From a bacterium (lineage in GTDB: Bacteria > Bacteroidota > Rhodothermia > Balneolales > M1805): DNA of 62,780 nt. A program made the translations under genes and the position numbers. The stretch covers positions 1 through 62,780 of the forward strand of contig SBGQ01000022.1 of assembly GCA_006226965.1 (NCBI GenBank), given 5' to 3'. How positions within the stretch are numbered: position 1 is the stretch's first letter; each line of letters opens with the position of its first letter. Under the pieces are notes generated by a model. The model saw only the letters and a list, made by a program, of their open reading frames with translations. It was not told the origin of the DNA and made no database searches. This document shows, piece by piece, positions 8,891 through 17,133 of this stretch.

Positions 8891-10252
8891 TTAGAGTTTG
8901 TTTACAATGGATTTAAAAACACGTCCGCGATGTTCGAAGCTGTCGAACATATCGAATGAAGCGCAAGCCGGACTTAATAACACAACTTCGCCTCGTTTTG
9001 CTTTTCTTCTTGAAATTTCTACGGCTTCCTGCATAGTTCCGGCATCAATCATATTGGGAACTACATCTTCTAATTGTTCACGAACTTTATGCTTCGATTC
9101 ACCGATTGCAATAATGGTGTGAACTTTTTCTCGAATAAGCTCATTCAATTCGGAATAATCATTTCCTTTATCACGACCGCCTAAAATGAGCACCATCGGA
9201 ACCTGAAAACTGTCTAAAGCAAACCAAACAGAATTCACATTCGTAGCTTTACTATCGTTTATATATCGAACACCGTCCAATTCACGCACAAATTCTAATC
9301 GGTGTTCAACACCTTCAAAACGGCTTAAACTTTCACGAATAGCTTCTTTGCTTAGCTCAGAAGCACGAGCTGCCATGGCAGTTGCCATTCCGTTCGATAA
9401 ATTGTGTGCACCCGGCAAGCCGATTTCAGAAGGCGGCATTAAGGTTTCTTTATTGTCATCAATCGTAAAAACAATCTGATCGTTTTCGATGTGAACACCT
9501 TCTTCTACTTCATCTTTTGATGAGAATCCGTAATACTTAATTTTTTTGCCATGTGCTTTTGCTTTTTCAATGGCTTGCATGATTAATGGGTCATCTGAGC
9601 CATAGACCAACACATCGGTTTCATCCTGATTTTCAAAAATTCTGAATTTCGCCTGTGCATATAAATCCATGTTATACTGATAGCGATTTAAGTGATCAGG
9701 TGTGATATTCAATAACACAGCTACTTTCGGTTTAAACCATTTAATATGATCTAACTGAAAACTGCTCACTTCAAGTATAACTGTGGTTTCAGGGTTAGTT
9801 TGTTCAACAATAGATGAAAAAGCTACACCGATATTTCCTGCTACGATATATCGTTGTTTAGCCTGCTCGAATGTATGCGCAATCCAAGTTGTAACGGTAG
9901 TTTTTCCGTTTGAACCCGTAACGGCTACAATCGGACCTTTACAAAACCAACTTGCAACCTCAATTTCACTGAATACAGAAGTTCCGGTTTGTAAGAAATA
10001 TTGAACCAATGGCGCTTCCGTCGGTACACCCGGCGATACGACAGCAAAAGCACAGGAACGGGCTTTATCTGAGTGACCGCCATCTTCCCAAGAAATATTC
10101 AAGGTGTCTAAAAACAGTCGATCATCCGGTTTAATTGTACCAGAGTCAGTCACAAACACTTCGGCTCCTTTACGTCTAAGCAAAGCAGCAGCAGCCAACC
10201 CACTACGGGCAGCACCAATAACCGTAACTTGTTTGTTTGCAACTTCAATCAT
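8891..10252 (-). CDS. murD: UDP-N-acetylmuramoylalanine--D-glutamate ligase MurD
   Basis: Adds D-Glu to UDP-MurNAc-L-Ala. I start it at the ATG at 10252 (453 aa, 'MIEVANKQVTVIGAARSG'), because that ATG overlaps the mraY stop as ATGA and sits just before the Rossmann motif. The open frame extends 18 codons upstream to 10306, inside mraY, with unconvincing sequence. The ATP loop is 'VAVTGSNGKTTVTTWIA'. 'FEGVEHRLEFVRELDGVRYINDSKATN' is the usual Mur-ligase hinge with the H-R pair. The C-terminal domain contains 'LLSPACASFDMFDSFEHRGRVF', diagnostic for MurD. Confidence 0.96.
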   Translation of the reverse strand: MIEVANKQVTVIGAARSGLAAAALLRRKGAEVFVTDSGTIKPDDRLFLDTLNISWEDGGHSDKARSCAFAVVSPGVPTEAPLVQYFLQTGTSVFSEIEVASWFCKGPIVAVTGSNGKTTVTTWIAHTFEQAKQRYIVAGNIGVAFSSIVEQTNPETTVILEVSSFQLDHIKWFKPKVAVLLNITPDHLNRYQYNMDLYAQAKFRIFENQDETDVLVYGSDDPLIMQAIEKAKAHGKKIKYYGFSSKDEVEEGVHIENDQIVFTIDDNKETLMPPSEIGLPGAHNLSNGMATAMAARASELSKEAIRESLSRFEGVEHRLEFVRELDGVRYINDSKATNVNSVWFALDSFQVPMVLILGGRDKGNDYSELNELIREKVHTIIAIGESKHKVREQLEDVVPNMIDAGTMQEAVEISRRKAKRGEVVLLSPACASFDMFDSFEHRGRVFKSIVNKL

Positions 10253-11385
10253 CTGATTTTCAAGGTAATAAGGGTTAGAATTGCCAGTAAGATGGATACA
10301 ATCCAAAAGCGAGTAACAATCTTGGGTTCAGGCCAGCCGGATTTTTCATAATGGTGATGTAATGGGGCCATTTTAAAGATGCGTTTTCCTTCACCGTATT
10401 TCTTTTTGGTGTATTTGAAATAACTTGTTTGAATAATTACGGAGAGTGTTTCCATGAAAAACACGCCGCACAAAATTGGCAGCAATAATTCTTTTTTTAC
10501 CATTATGGCTAATGCGCCCAAAGCACCGCCAAGAGCTAACGATCCTGTATCACCCATAAAAACCTGTGCCGGATAGGTGTTGTACCAAAGAAAACCAATA
10601 CAAGCACCGATTAAAGCTGATGCAAAAATGGTTAACTCTCCTGCTCCCGGCAGATAAATAATATCTAAGAAACTGGAGAAGTCAGTTCTACCTGAAACGT
10701 ATGCCAAAATGCCAAGTGCAGCGCCGGAAATACCTGAAATACCTGCAGCTAAACCATCGAGCCCGTCTGTTAAATTCACTGCATTACTGGTTGCAGTAAG
10801 AATAAAAATCACGACAGGGATATAAATGAGCCAGCCGTATTCCGCACCGATAAACGCGTAATCAATATTGAATTGCTTTAAAAACGGAATAGTTGTTAAA
10901 GTTCTGTAATCGCTGAAATCAGGCCAGAAATACAACACAGAACCCAATACTAAACCAGTAGCCACTTGTCCGGCAATTTTTAATCGTCCTGCTAAACCTT
11001 TTTTATCCTTTTTAATGATTTTGATATAGTCATCCATAAAGCCGACCATACCAAGCAATAAGGTTACAAAAACAGCAAGCCAGCCATATACATTACCCGG
11101 TTTAGTCCATAAAACGGATGGAATCACTACAGAAAGAATGAGAATAATACCGCCCATGCTTGGAGTTCCGGCTTTAGAAAGGTGAGAATCTAAACCGATA
11201 TCGGTTCTAACTACTTCACCTAACTGCATGCGCTGCAACCAGCTAATGATTTTTTTACCGATAAATAAGCTTATCAGTAAAGCAAAAGAGGCGGCTAAGG
11301 CGCTTCTCACTGTGATATAGGAGAATGCGCCAAAGCCCGGGGGTTGGTAAGTTTTTTCTAACCAATCAAGAAGGAAATACAACAT
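10249..11385 (-). CDS. mraY: Phospho-MurNAc-pentapeptide transferase MraY
   Basis: Integral membrane enzyme that makes lipid I from UDP-MurNAc-pentapeptide and undecaprenyl phosphate. 378 aa with about ten membrane segments. 'KAGTPSMGGIILILS' near residue 70, 'GFMDDYIKI' with the DD pair, 'TSNAVNLTDGLDGLAAG' and 'PLHHHYEKSGWPEPKIVTRFW' near the C-terminus are the conserved cytosolic active-site loops. Its start overlaps the murE stop by one base (TAATG). The neighbour murF usual in proteobacteria is absent here. Confidence 0.97.
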   Translation of the reverse strand: MLYFLLDWLEKTYQPPGFGAFSYITVRSALAASFALLISLFIGKKIISWLQRMQLGEVVRTDIGLDSHLSKAGTPSMGGIILILSVVIPSVLWTKPGNVYGWLAVFVTLLLGMVGFMDDYIKIIKKDKKGLAGRLKIAGQVATGLVLGSVLYFWPDFSDYRTLTTIPFLKQFNIDYAFIGAEYGWLIYIPVVIFILTATSNAVNLTDGLDGLAAGISGISGAALGILAYVSGRTDFSSFLDIIYLPGAGELTIFASALIGACIGFLWYNTYPAQVFMGDTGSLALGGALGALAIMVKKELLLPILCGVFFMETLSVIIQTSYFKYTKKKYGEGKRIFKMAPLHHHYEKSGWPEPKIVTRFWIVSILLAILTLITLKIR

Positions 11386-12863
11386 TAGGAAGCCTCCTTC
11401 TCAAGTTCAATTCTCTTTAAACGGTGCTTTAAAGCATCGTGAGCAATAACTCTATCATCCATCGGATAACGAACACCCTCTACTTCTTGGTAGGTTTCAT
11501 GACCTTTTCCTGCAATTAAAATCATGCTGTTTTCCGGGGCTTTTTTGATGGAATCAGCAATAGCTTTGGGGCGGTCAGTAATTCGTTCGAAAGTTGCTTC
11601 AGTGCTAAATCCCTTTTCGATATCATCTAAAATGGCTTCAGGATGTTCAAAACGCGGGTTATCAGAAGTAATCACAATTTTATCCGCGTACTTTTCTGCA
11701 ATGGCAGCCATAACCGGACGTTTCTTCGCATCACGATTTCCGCCGCATCCGAAAACGATAATGAGTTCTTCGCCTTCTTTTTTGATGGCATCTAAGGTTG
11801 AAGCTACGTTTTCGAGTGCATCAGGTGTATGGGCATAATCAACAAAAACGAAAGGCAATTGCACAGATGTCTCAAGCTGAATTTTATCTAAGCGACCATT
11901 TGCCCCTGATTGTTGAGCTAATGCTTCGATTACACCGTTTGCATTCGCACCAACTGCTATACAGGCTAAATAAGCTTGAGAAACATTGTAGGCATTAAAA
12001 TTTCCAACTAATGGAGATGCCAATAATGAACCGTCAAAATAAATGGATAAACCGGATGAATCGTTTTTCAGAATCTGATTTTGTGATTCAGCTTTGAAAC
12101 TCACATCCCAAACGGAAGCTTTTGTTTGCTGTGCCATGAATGAACCATAAGCATCATCCATATTAATAATTGCCGTTGCATCAGCGCTTAATTCGTTGAA
12201 TAAAATCTGCTTAGATGCCGCATAATCCTCGAAAGTTTGGTGATAATCGAGATGGTCATGAGTTAAATTCGTGAATAAAGCCACTGAGAAGTGAATTCCG
12301 CTCACACGATGTTGTTTTAAGGCATGAGATGAAACTTCCATAGCAACATGAGAGCAACCCGCATCGCGCATTGCTGCCAAATCTTTAGCCAATTCGATTG
12401 CACCCGGTGTTGTTAGATTGCTGCTAATAACTTCTTTTCCGATTCGTTTAGCAACGGTTCCGATTAAACCTGCGGTATATCCCAACTGGTCTAAAACCTG
12501 ATATATTAATGTAGAAATGGTTGTTTTTCCGTTGGTTCCGGTAACACCAATCATCACTAATTCATCCTGCGGATTCCCGTAAAATGCTAATGCAACTTTG
12601 CTTAAAACGGCTTGAGTACTCGGTACAATAATCTGTGTACACACTACATCATCAAATTGACGTTCAACTAAAACCGCTGCTGCACCTGCTTCAACGGCTT
12701 TCTGAACATGCTCATGTCCGTCGTGAACCGTTCCGCGAACCGCAATAAACAAATCGCCCGGATTTACTTTTCTTGAATCATCCGTAATTCCAAGAAACTC
12801 GATTGAATCATTTCCGACAAGTTTTACTTGAGGTAAAATCTGGAGCACGTTTTGGAGTTTCAT
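11385..12863 (-). CDS. murE: UDP-MurNAc-tripeptide synthetase MurE (meso-diaminopimelate type)
   Basis: Adds the third stem-peptide residue. 492 aa. The ATP loop is 'MIGVTGTNGKTTISTLIYQ' (about 104-122). The motif 'ITSDNPRFEHP' carries DNPR, which in characterised MurE enzymes marks meso-diaminopimelate specificity, so a DAP-type cell wall is expected. The C-terminus has 'IAGKGHETYQEVEGVRYPMDDR', also typical. Single-base TAATG overlaps link it to both ftsI upstream and mraY downstream, implying tight coupling. Confidence 0.96.
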   Translation of the reverse strand: MKLQNVLQILPQVKLVGNDSIEFLGITDDSRKVNPGDLFIAVRGTVHDGHEHVQKAVEAGAAAVLVERQFDDVVCTQIIVPSTQAVLSKVALAFYGNPQDELVMIGVTGTNGKTTISTLIYQVLDQLGYTAGLIGTVAKRIGKEVISSNLTTPGAIELAKDLAAMRDAGCSHVAMEVSSHALKQHRVSGIHFSVALFTNLTHDHLDYHQTFEDYAASKQILFNELSADATAIINMDDAYGSFMAQQTKASVWDVSFKAESQNQILKNDSSGLSIYFDGSLLASPLVGNFNAYNVSQAYLACIAVGANANGVIEALAQQSGANGRLDKIQLETSVQLPFVFVDYAHTPDALENVASTLDAIKKEGEELIIVFGCGGNRDAKKRPVMAAIAEKYADKIVITSDNPRFEHPEAILDDIEKGFSTEATFERITDRPKAIADSIKKAPENSMILIAGKGHETYQEVEGVRYPMDDRVIAHDALKHRLKRIELEKEAS

Positions 12864-14992
12864 TACTTTGTACTCACTTTCTCCAAATCCAAAGCTTTGC
12901 CTCGAATAGTTACACTTGTGCCTTTTCTTACCGTTGAACCTGCTTTTGGGAACTGAGCCAATACCGTTCCTGACCCAATTTTTTCGAATGATAAACCTAG
13001 ATCCAACAATTTCATGGTTGCTTCACGCATACTTAAATCTTTTAAGTCCGGAACATCAACACGCTCATCTGCAACTAATAATGCGGGCTCACCTAATTCC
13101 AGTGTAAGCATATCATGCTCCATAATTTTTGAGCCGCTTATCGGTAACTGAGATTTTACAACAGAGCCTTTTCCTTTAATCTGATAGGCGATTCGTCCAC
13201 GTTTTAATAAGCTTTCCACAACACCGATTTCCATACCTTCAAAATCCTGAACGATGGCGAAATACTCTGGTAATGTAGGTTTTAAGCTTTTTTGAAGTTC
13301 ATCATCCATCCCAACTAAACGTGTTGCCACTTGTTTGAATACCGGAGCCGCCGTTGTACCACCGTAAATAGATGTTCTAGGCTCATCCATAATAACTAAA
13401 CACACATATTGCGGTTCATCAGCAGGGAAAAAACCGACGAATGATGCACGGTAACGAGTTCTATATTTTCCGTCTGAAAACTTCTGTGCCGTACCTGTTT
13501 TTCCGGCTACATCCAATCCTGAAATCAAAGCCATATTTGCTGTACCGGAATCGCTTACTACACCTTTAAAAATCGGCTTTAACTTCATTAAGGTTTCGCT
13601 TTTTGCAATTCGGCGAACTTCAACCGGTTTCTTTTTCTCGATGATGTTTCCGTCATTATCAATTACTTCATCAACTACATAAGGCTGCATCATAATTCCA
13701 CCGTTTGCAAAAGCAGCATAAGCCTGTGCAATCTGTATCGGTGTAACTTGAATTTCATAACCAACTGACATCCAAGGCAATGTTACTTGCGACCAGTCAT
13801 GCGGTTTTCTTAAACGACCTTCCATTTCGTTGGGCAAATCGATATTTGTCGGATTTCCGAATCCGGCGTTTCTTACATACTGATAAAAATCATTGGGATT
13901 CAATCTCATCGCGATTTCAGCGGTTGCCACGTTCGATGATTTTTCGATTACTTCTCTAAAGTTGATGGTTCCTAATGGATCATGATCGCGCATCCATTGT
14001 CCGTAAATCAATTTTTGCCCGTTTTTAGGCGTTTCGAATTTTTCTTCAAAACTTACTTTATTTTGCTCAACGGCAGCAATTGCAGTAATTAATTTGAATG
14101 TTGAACCCGGCTCAATCATATCAGCAACAACAAAATTTCTTCTGTTCTCTGTTTCTGATTGTCCCGGTGTATTGGGATTGTATGAAGGATAATTCGCCAT
14201 AGCTTTTATAGCTCCGGTCGTCGGATCCATAATTACAGCTATACCTTTATCTGCTTTTGAGCGAATAACACCTTTGCGTAACTCTTCTTCCAAAATAGCC
14301 TGCATACGTACATCTAAAGTGGTTTTTAAATGATATCCGTGTTGAGGCATTTTCTTCGGACTTCCAACAATAGCACGAATACGATTCGAGCGATCTCGTT
14401 GCACTTGCTGTGAACCGTCTTCACCGCGAAGTTCTTCATCATAATAATTTTCAAGTCCGGCCATTCCCGCAGCTTTATGGTTGATAAACCCAACCACATG
14501 TGCCGCAAGAGAATCATAATTGTAACGGCGGCGATACTGCTCTTCGAGAATAAGACCTTTTAAATTCAGATTGTATAAATCCTCATAGACATCAATTCCG
14601 AGTCCTTTTCCGAGAACGATATATCTTGAACCTCTCGGAGCTAATTTGATTTTACGTAAATACGATTCTTTAGCCTGACCAGTATTAACTGCTAAAATGT
14701 GACAAACTGTATCAATAGATTTGTTGTTCATGCCACGATACATCGGGTCAATTGCCACATTATATGCAACAGAATTGGTTACCAGAATGGTGTTATTGGC
14801 ATCCATAATCGTTCCGCGCTGAGCCGGAATCGGGATATAATCTACCGCCTGAGCACTCCACAATTCGCGAAGTTTCTCACCTTCAACCACATTAATGCGA
14901 AATACCTGAAACATGATAGCTGTTGGAAACAGCATCACGATTCCAAGAATCACAAATAAACGGGATAATATGGCAGTACGATTTTTATCCAT
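12863..14992 (-). CDS. ftsI: Septal penicillin-binding protein FtsI with PASTA domains
   Basis: Class B PBP transpeptidase. 709 aa. One N-terminal membrane segment (about 12-32) precedes a dimerisation domain (about 50-210) and the transpeptidase domain. The catalytic Ser297 is in 'EPGSTFKL' (S-x-x-K, 297-300), with Ser352-Ser353-Asn354 in 'KSSNVATAE' and 'AGKTGTAQ' near 495. The last 130 residues hold a degenerate PASTA-like unit and a clear one ('VPDLKDLSMREATMKLLDLG'). This makes it longer than E. coli FtsI (588 aa) and similar to the PASTA-bearing PBPs of Firmicutes and Bacteroidota. It follows ftsL directly. Confidence 0.95.
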   Translation of the reverse strand: MDKNRTAILSRLFVILGIVMLFPTAIMFQVFRINVVEGEKLRELWSAQAVDYIPIPAQRGTIMDANNTILVTNSVAYNVAIDPMYRGMNNKSIDTVCHILAVNTGQAKESYLRKIKLAPRGSRYIVLGKGLGIDVYEDLYNLNLKGLILEEQYRRRYNYDSLAAHVVGFINHKAAGMAGLENYYDEELRGEDGSQQVQRDRSNRIRAIVGSPKKMPQHGYHLKTTLDVRMQAILEEELRKGVIRSKADKGIAVIMDPTTGAIKAMANYPSYNPNTPGQSETENRRNFVVADMIEPGSTFKLITAIAAVEQNKVSFEEKFETPKNGQKLIYGQWMRDHDPLGTINFREVIEKSSNVATAEIAMRLNPNDFYQYVRNAGFGNPTNIDLPNEMEGRLRKPHDWSQVTLPWMSVGYEIQVTPIQIAQAYAAFANGGIMMQPYVVDEVIDNDGNIIEKKKPVEVRRIAKSETLMKLKPIFKGVVSDSGTANMALISGLDVAGKTGTAQKFSDGKYRTRYRASFVGFFPADEPQYVCLVIMDEPRTSIYGGTTAAPVFKQVATRLVGMDDELQKSLKPTLPEYFAIVQDFEGMEIGVVESLLKRGRIAYQIKGKGSVVKSQLPISGSKIMEHDMLTLELGEPALLVADERVDVPDLKDLSMREATMKLLDLGLSFEKIGSGTVLAQFPKAGSTVRKGTSVTIRGKALDLEKVSTK

Positions 14993-14996
14993 TCAC

Positions 14997-15416
14997 TTAT
15001 TTCTCAACGTAGATGATTCCGTTTGCGGGACCACCGTCTTTTAAGCCTAATTTTTTTGCTCGTTCATACACTTCTGCAGGACCAATCATGCGGTCGTAGG
15101 TAAATTTTCTGTCTGCATAAACGCGCTTCACTTTTTCGTATTCACGTTGCAATTCTAACACTTCTTTTAATCGTTGTTGTGTCGAAAACACGTGATTCAG
15201 GTACATCAATCCAACTGCGCCGAAAATCAAGGTGAAGAAAATCACTTTACCGGCAGATATTCCTTTTCCTTTTTTTTCTGTTTTCTCAGTTGAAGGTGCA
15301 CCAAATACTTTTGCCGTTTTCTTTTGCTTAACCTCGTTTAGAGGAACACCCATCGAGCTCACACGTTTGGGAGTTACACTTGGAGCTTTACTCAAATTTG
15401 TTTTTACATACATCAT
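14997..15416 (-). CDS. ftsL: FtsL-like divisome protein
   Basis: 139 aa with no strong sequence motif. A long basic cytoplasmic N-terminus (1-75) is followed by one membrane segment around residues 78-98 (VIFFTLIFGAVGLMYLNHVF). Next comes a heptad-like stretch of about 40 residues (QQRLKEVLELQREYEKVKRV), as expected for the FtsL leucine-zipper region. The C-terminus contains 'YERAKKLGLKDG', similar to the FtsL/DivIC motif. Position between rsmH and ftsI supports the call. It overlaps rsmH by one base. Confidence 0.8.
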   Translation of the reverse strand: MMYVKTNLSKAPSVTPKRVSSMGVPLNEVKQKKTAKVFGAPSTEKTEKKGKGISAGKVIFFTLIFGAVGLMYLNHVFSTQQRLKEVLELQREYEKVKRVYADRKFTYDRMIGPAEVYERAKKLGLKDGGPANGIIYVEK

Positions 15417-16351
15417 TAAGCAGCCTCCTGCACTTCTCTTTTTTCAGCTACTCGTAAACGAGCACTTCTGGATCTTGGGTTTTCAGCAATTTCTTTATCA
15501 TCTGCCTCAATTGGTTTTCTGGTGATGACATCAAAAGGGCTTAAATTATTTCCGTACAAATCTTTAGGGATTTCTCCCTCAAAGTTGCCGGCCTTCATAA
15601 AATGTTTTACCAATCGATCTTCCAAAGAGTGATAAGAAATCACAACTAAACGTCCACCGGGTTCAAGCCACTCAACTGCATGTTCTAATGCCTGGCGTAA
15701 CATTTCAAGTTCGCGATTCACTTCAATTCGGATGGCCTGAAAAATTCTGGCGAGCGTTTTATTCTCAAATTTTCCGGATACAACTTTAGTTATCGCTTTT
15801 TTCAGTTCTGCCGTTGTTGCAATCGGGCGAGATTCAATAATCTTTTTGGCGATGGCATTACTATGGCGCTCTTCACCATATTCATAAAAAATGCGACGCA
15901 ATTCACCTAAATCGTATTCATTAACAACTTGCTCGGCGGAAAGTCTCATCAGATTTCCCATTCTCATATCCAACGGGCCTTCCTGTTGAAAACTAAATCC
16001 TCTTGCCGGATCATCTATCTGATGTGATGAAACTCCTAAATCCAATAAAATCCCGGTAATCTTACCTTTGTATTCAGGCGCTAATAAAACATCATAAAAA
16101 CCAAAATTACCTTTAACTGCCTCAAAACGAGCATCATTTCGTAAACGAGCAGTAGCTTCACGCAAAGCTTCATCATCTTGGTCAATACCGAACAGCTTTC
16201 CGTTTTCATCCAACTGTTCCAGAATCGCTTGCGAGTGTCCGCCACCGCCCAAAGTTCCGTCAACATATACACCTGATGACTTTGTTACTAGGTGGGAGAC
16301 AGTGGGAGACAAAAGCACTGGAGCATGATATTCAGTAGCAAAACGACTCAT
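15416..16351 (-). CDS. rsmH: 16S rRNA (cytosine1402-N4)-methyltransferase RsmH
   Basis: S-adenosylmethionine-dependent enzyme (formerly MraW) modifying C1402 of 16S rRNA. 311 aa, the usual length. The SAM motif is 'GVYVDGTLGGGGHSQAILE' (about 27-45), followed by 'LFGIDQDDEAL'. Further signatures are 'ILLDLGVSSHQIDDPARGFSFQQEGPLDMRM' and 'VVISYHSLEDRLVKHFM'. The ATG overlaps the mraZ stop by 4 nt. Confidence 0.97.
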   Translation of the reverse strand: MSRFATEYHAPVLLSPTVSHLVTKSSGVYVDGTLGGGGHSQAILEQLDENGKLFGIDQDDEALREATARLRNDARFEAVKGNFGFYDVLLAPEYKGKITGILLDLGVSSHQIDDPARGFSFQQEGPLDMRMGNLMRLSAEQVVNEYDLGELRRIFYEYGEERHSNAIAKKIIESRPIATTAELKKAITKVVSGKFENKTLARIFQAIRIEVNRELEMLRQALEHAVEWLEPGGRLVVISYHSLEDRLVKHFMKAGNFEGEIPKDLYGNNLSPFDVITRKPIEADDKEIAENPRSRSARLRVAEKREVQEAA

Positions 16352-16803
16352 AATGAGAGCCCTCCCATTACTTTTTCGAATAATGCTTGCATATCTGCAT
16401 CGGTTATATCTCCTGTTTCCTGATCAAGAGCATCAGGAGCCCATAATTCAATTCGGTCGCCGGCGCCAATGAATACGACTTTCCCATCCATTCCGGCCAA
16501 TTCCATCATCTTGGGGCTTAATGCAATTCTATTTTGATTATCGAGGGTAACATCTTCTGCGTAACGTAAAAACTGGCGTTTCAAAACTCGTCCTTCAGCA
16601 CTGAATGAGCTGATTTTATTGAGCTTATCTTCAACTTCGAGCCATTTATCTTCGGGGTAGAGGTAGAGACATTTTTCAAGACCTTTAAGAAGGGTAAAGC
16701 GATCCTGAGCCAGCGGATTAATGTATTTCCGCAGCTTAGCAGGAAAAGCTACTCGGCCTTTCGCATCTAAAGCATGTTCATATTCGCCTTTAAAGATACT
16801 CAC
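16348..16803 (-). CDS. mraZ: Transcriptional regulator MraZ
   Basis: DNA-binding AbrB-like protein that represses the dcw operon in characterised bacteria. I place the start at the GTG at 16803 (151 aa, 'VSIFKGEYEHALDAKGRVAF'). The frame stays open upstream to a TTG at 16884, but that extension runs through the MraZ boxes and encodes an unlikely Gly/Cys-rich peptide. Two swapped-hairpin repeats are visible: 'YEHALDAKGRVAFPAKLRK' near the N-terminus and 'EDVTLDNQNRIALSPKMMELAGM' in the second half. Both carry the D-x-x-x-R DNA-contact pattern. Confidence 0.93.
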   Translation of the reverse strand: MSIFKGEYEHALDAKGRVAFPAKLRKYINPLAQDRFTLLKGLEKCLYLYPEDKWLEVEDKLNKISSFSAEGRVLKRQFLRYAEDVTLDNQNRIALSPKMMELAGMDGKVVFIGAGDRIELWAPDALDQETGDITDADMQALFEKVMGGLSL

Positions 16804-16856
16804 GTGATTCTCAAAACCTCGATTGCGCAATGGTTTTAGTGAAAAGTAGCAAGTTG

Positions 16857-16882
16857 CCCCACAACCTCCCACTTTACCCCAC
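16857..16882 (-). promoter_or_regulatory. MraZ operator: three TGGG boxes at 10-bp period
   Basis: On the minus strand there are three direct repeats, GTGGGG (16877-16882), GTGGGA (16867-16872) and GTGGGG (16857-16862), each exactly 10 bp apart. This matches the known MraZ box layout (TGGGN repeats with 5-bp spacers, i.e. one helical turn). They lie just downstream of the candidate -10 element and about 55-80 nt before the mraZ GTG start, consistent with autorepression. Confidence 0.85.
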
Positions 16883-16912
16883 AAAGTACCCTATTCTCTC
16901 CTAATCTGTCAA
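16883..16912 (-). promoter_or_regulatory. Candidate mraZ/dcw promoter
   Basis: On the minus strand a perfect TTGACA (16907-16912) is followed after 18 nt by TACTTT (16883-16888), which also fits the TTTG-rich -7 regions of Bacteroidota loosely. The -10 abuts the first MraZ box. No terminator separates this site from mraZ. The 200 nt up to the divergent amidase gene are AT-rich and show no other clear signal. Confidence 0.5.
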
Positions 16913-17133
16913 GTGTTTTAGATATTAAATTTTTGAATTAGGAAAATTGAACCCTAAACCAGTTGAGCAACATGACTTTTACTCAAATTTTCAAAGTTCC
17001 TATTATTGATTTGGGTTCTGTTTGAAATTCGATTTTTTAGATAATGAATCGTAAATAGTTGCTAGATGAATGTTAGATTTACTTTCTGTAGCCTATATTC
17101 ACCATGTGTGTGTTCACTAAAAACAATAGGTCT

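Noticed and set aside
10253-10306. Longer murD starting at 10306
   Set aside because: It would overlap mraY by 58 nt; the ATG at 10252 has the ATGA coupling seen throughout the cluster.
10249-12863. Missing murF between murE and mraY as a deletion
   Set aside because: Junctions are tight (TAATG and ATGA overlaps) and this order is usual in Bacteroidota; murF is expected elsewhere.
16804-16884. Longer mraZ starting at TTG 16884
   Set aside because: The extension is made of the MraZ box repeats and starts next to the -10 element; family members begin near FKGEYEH.
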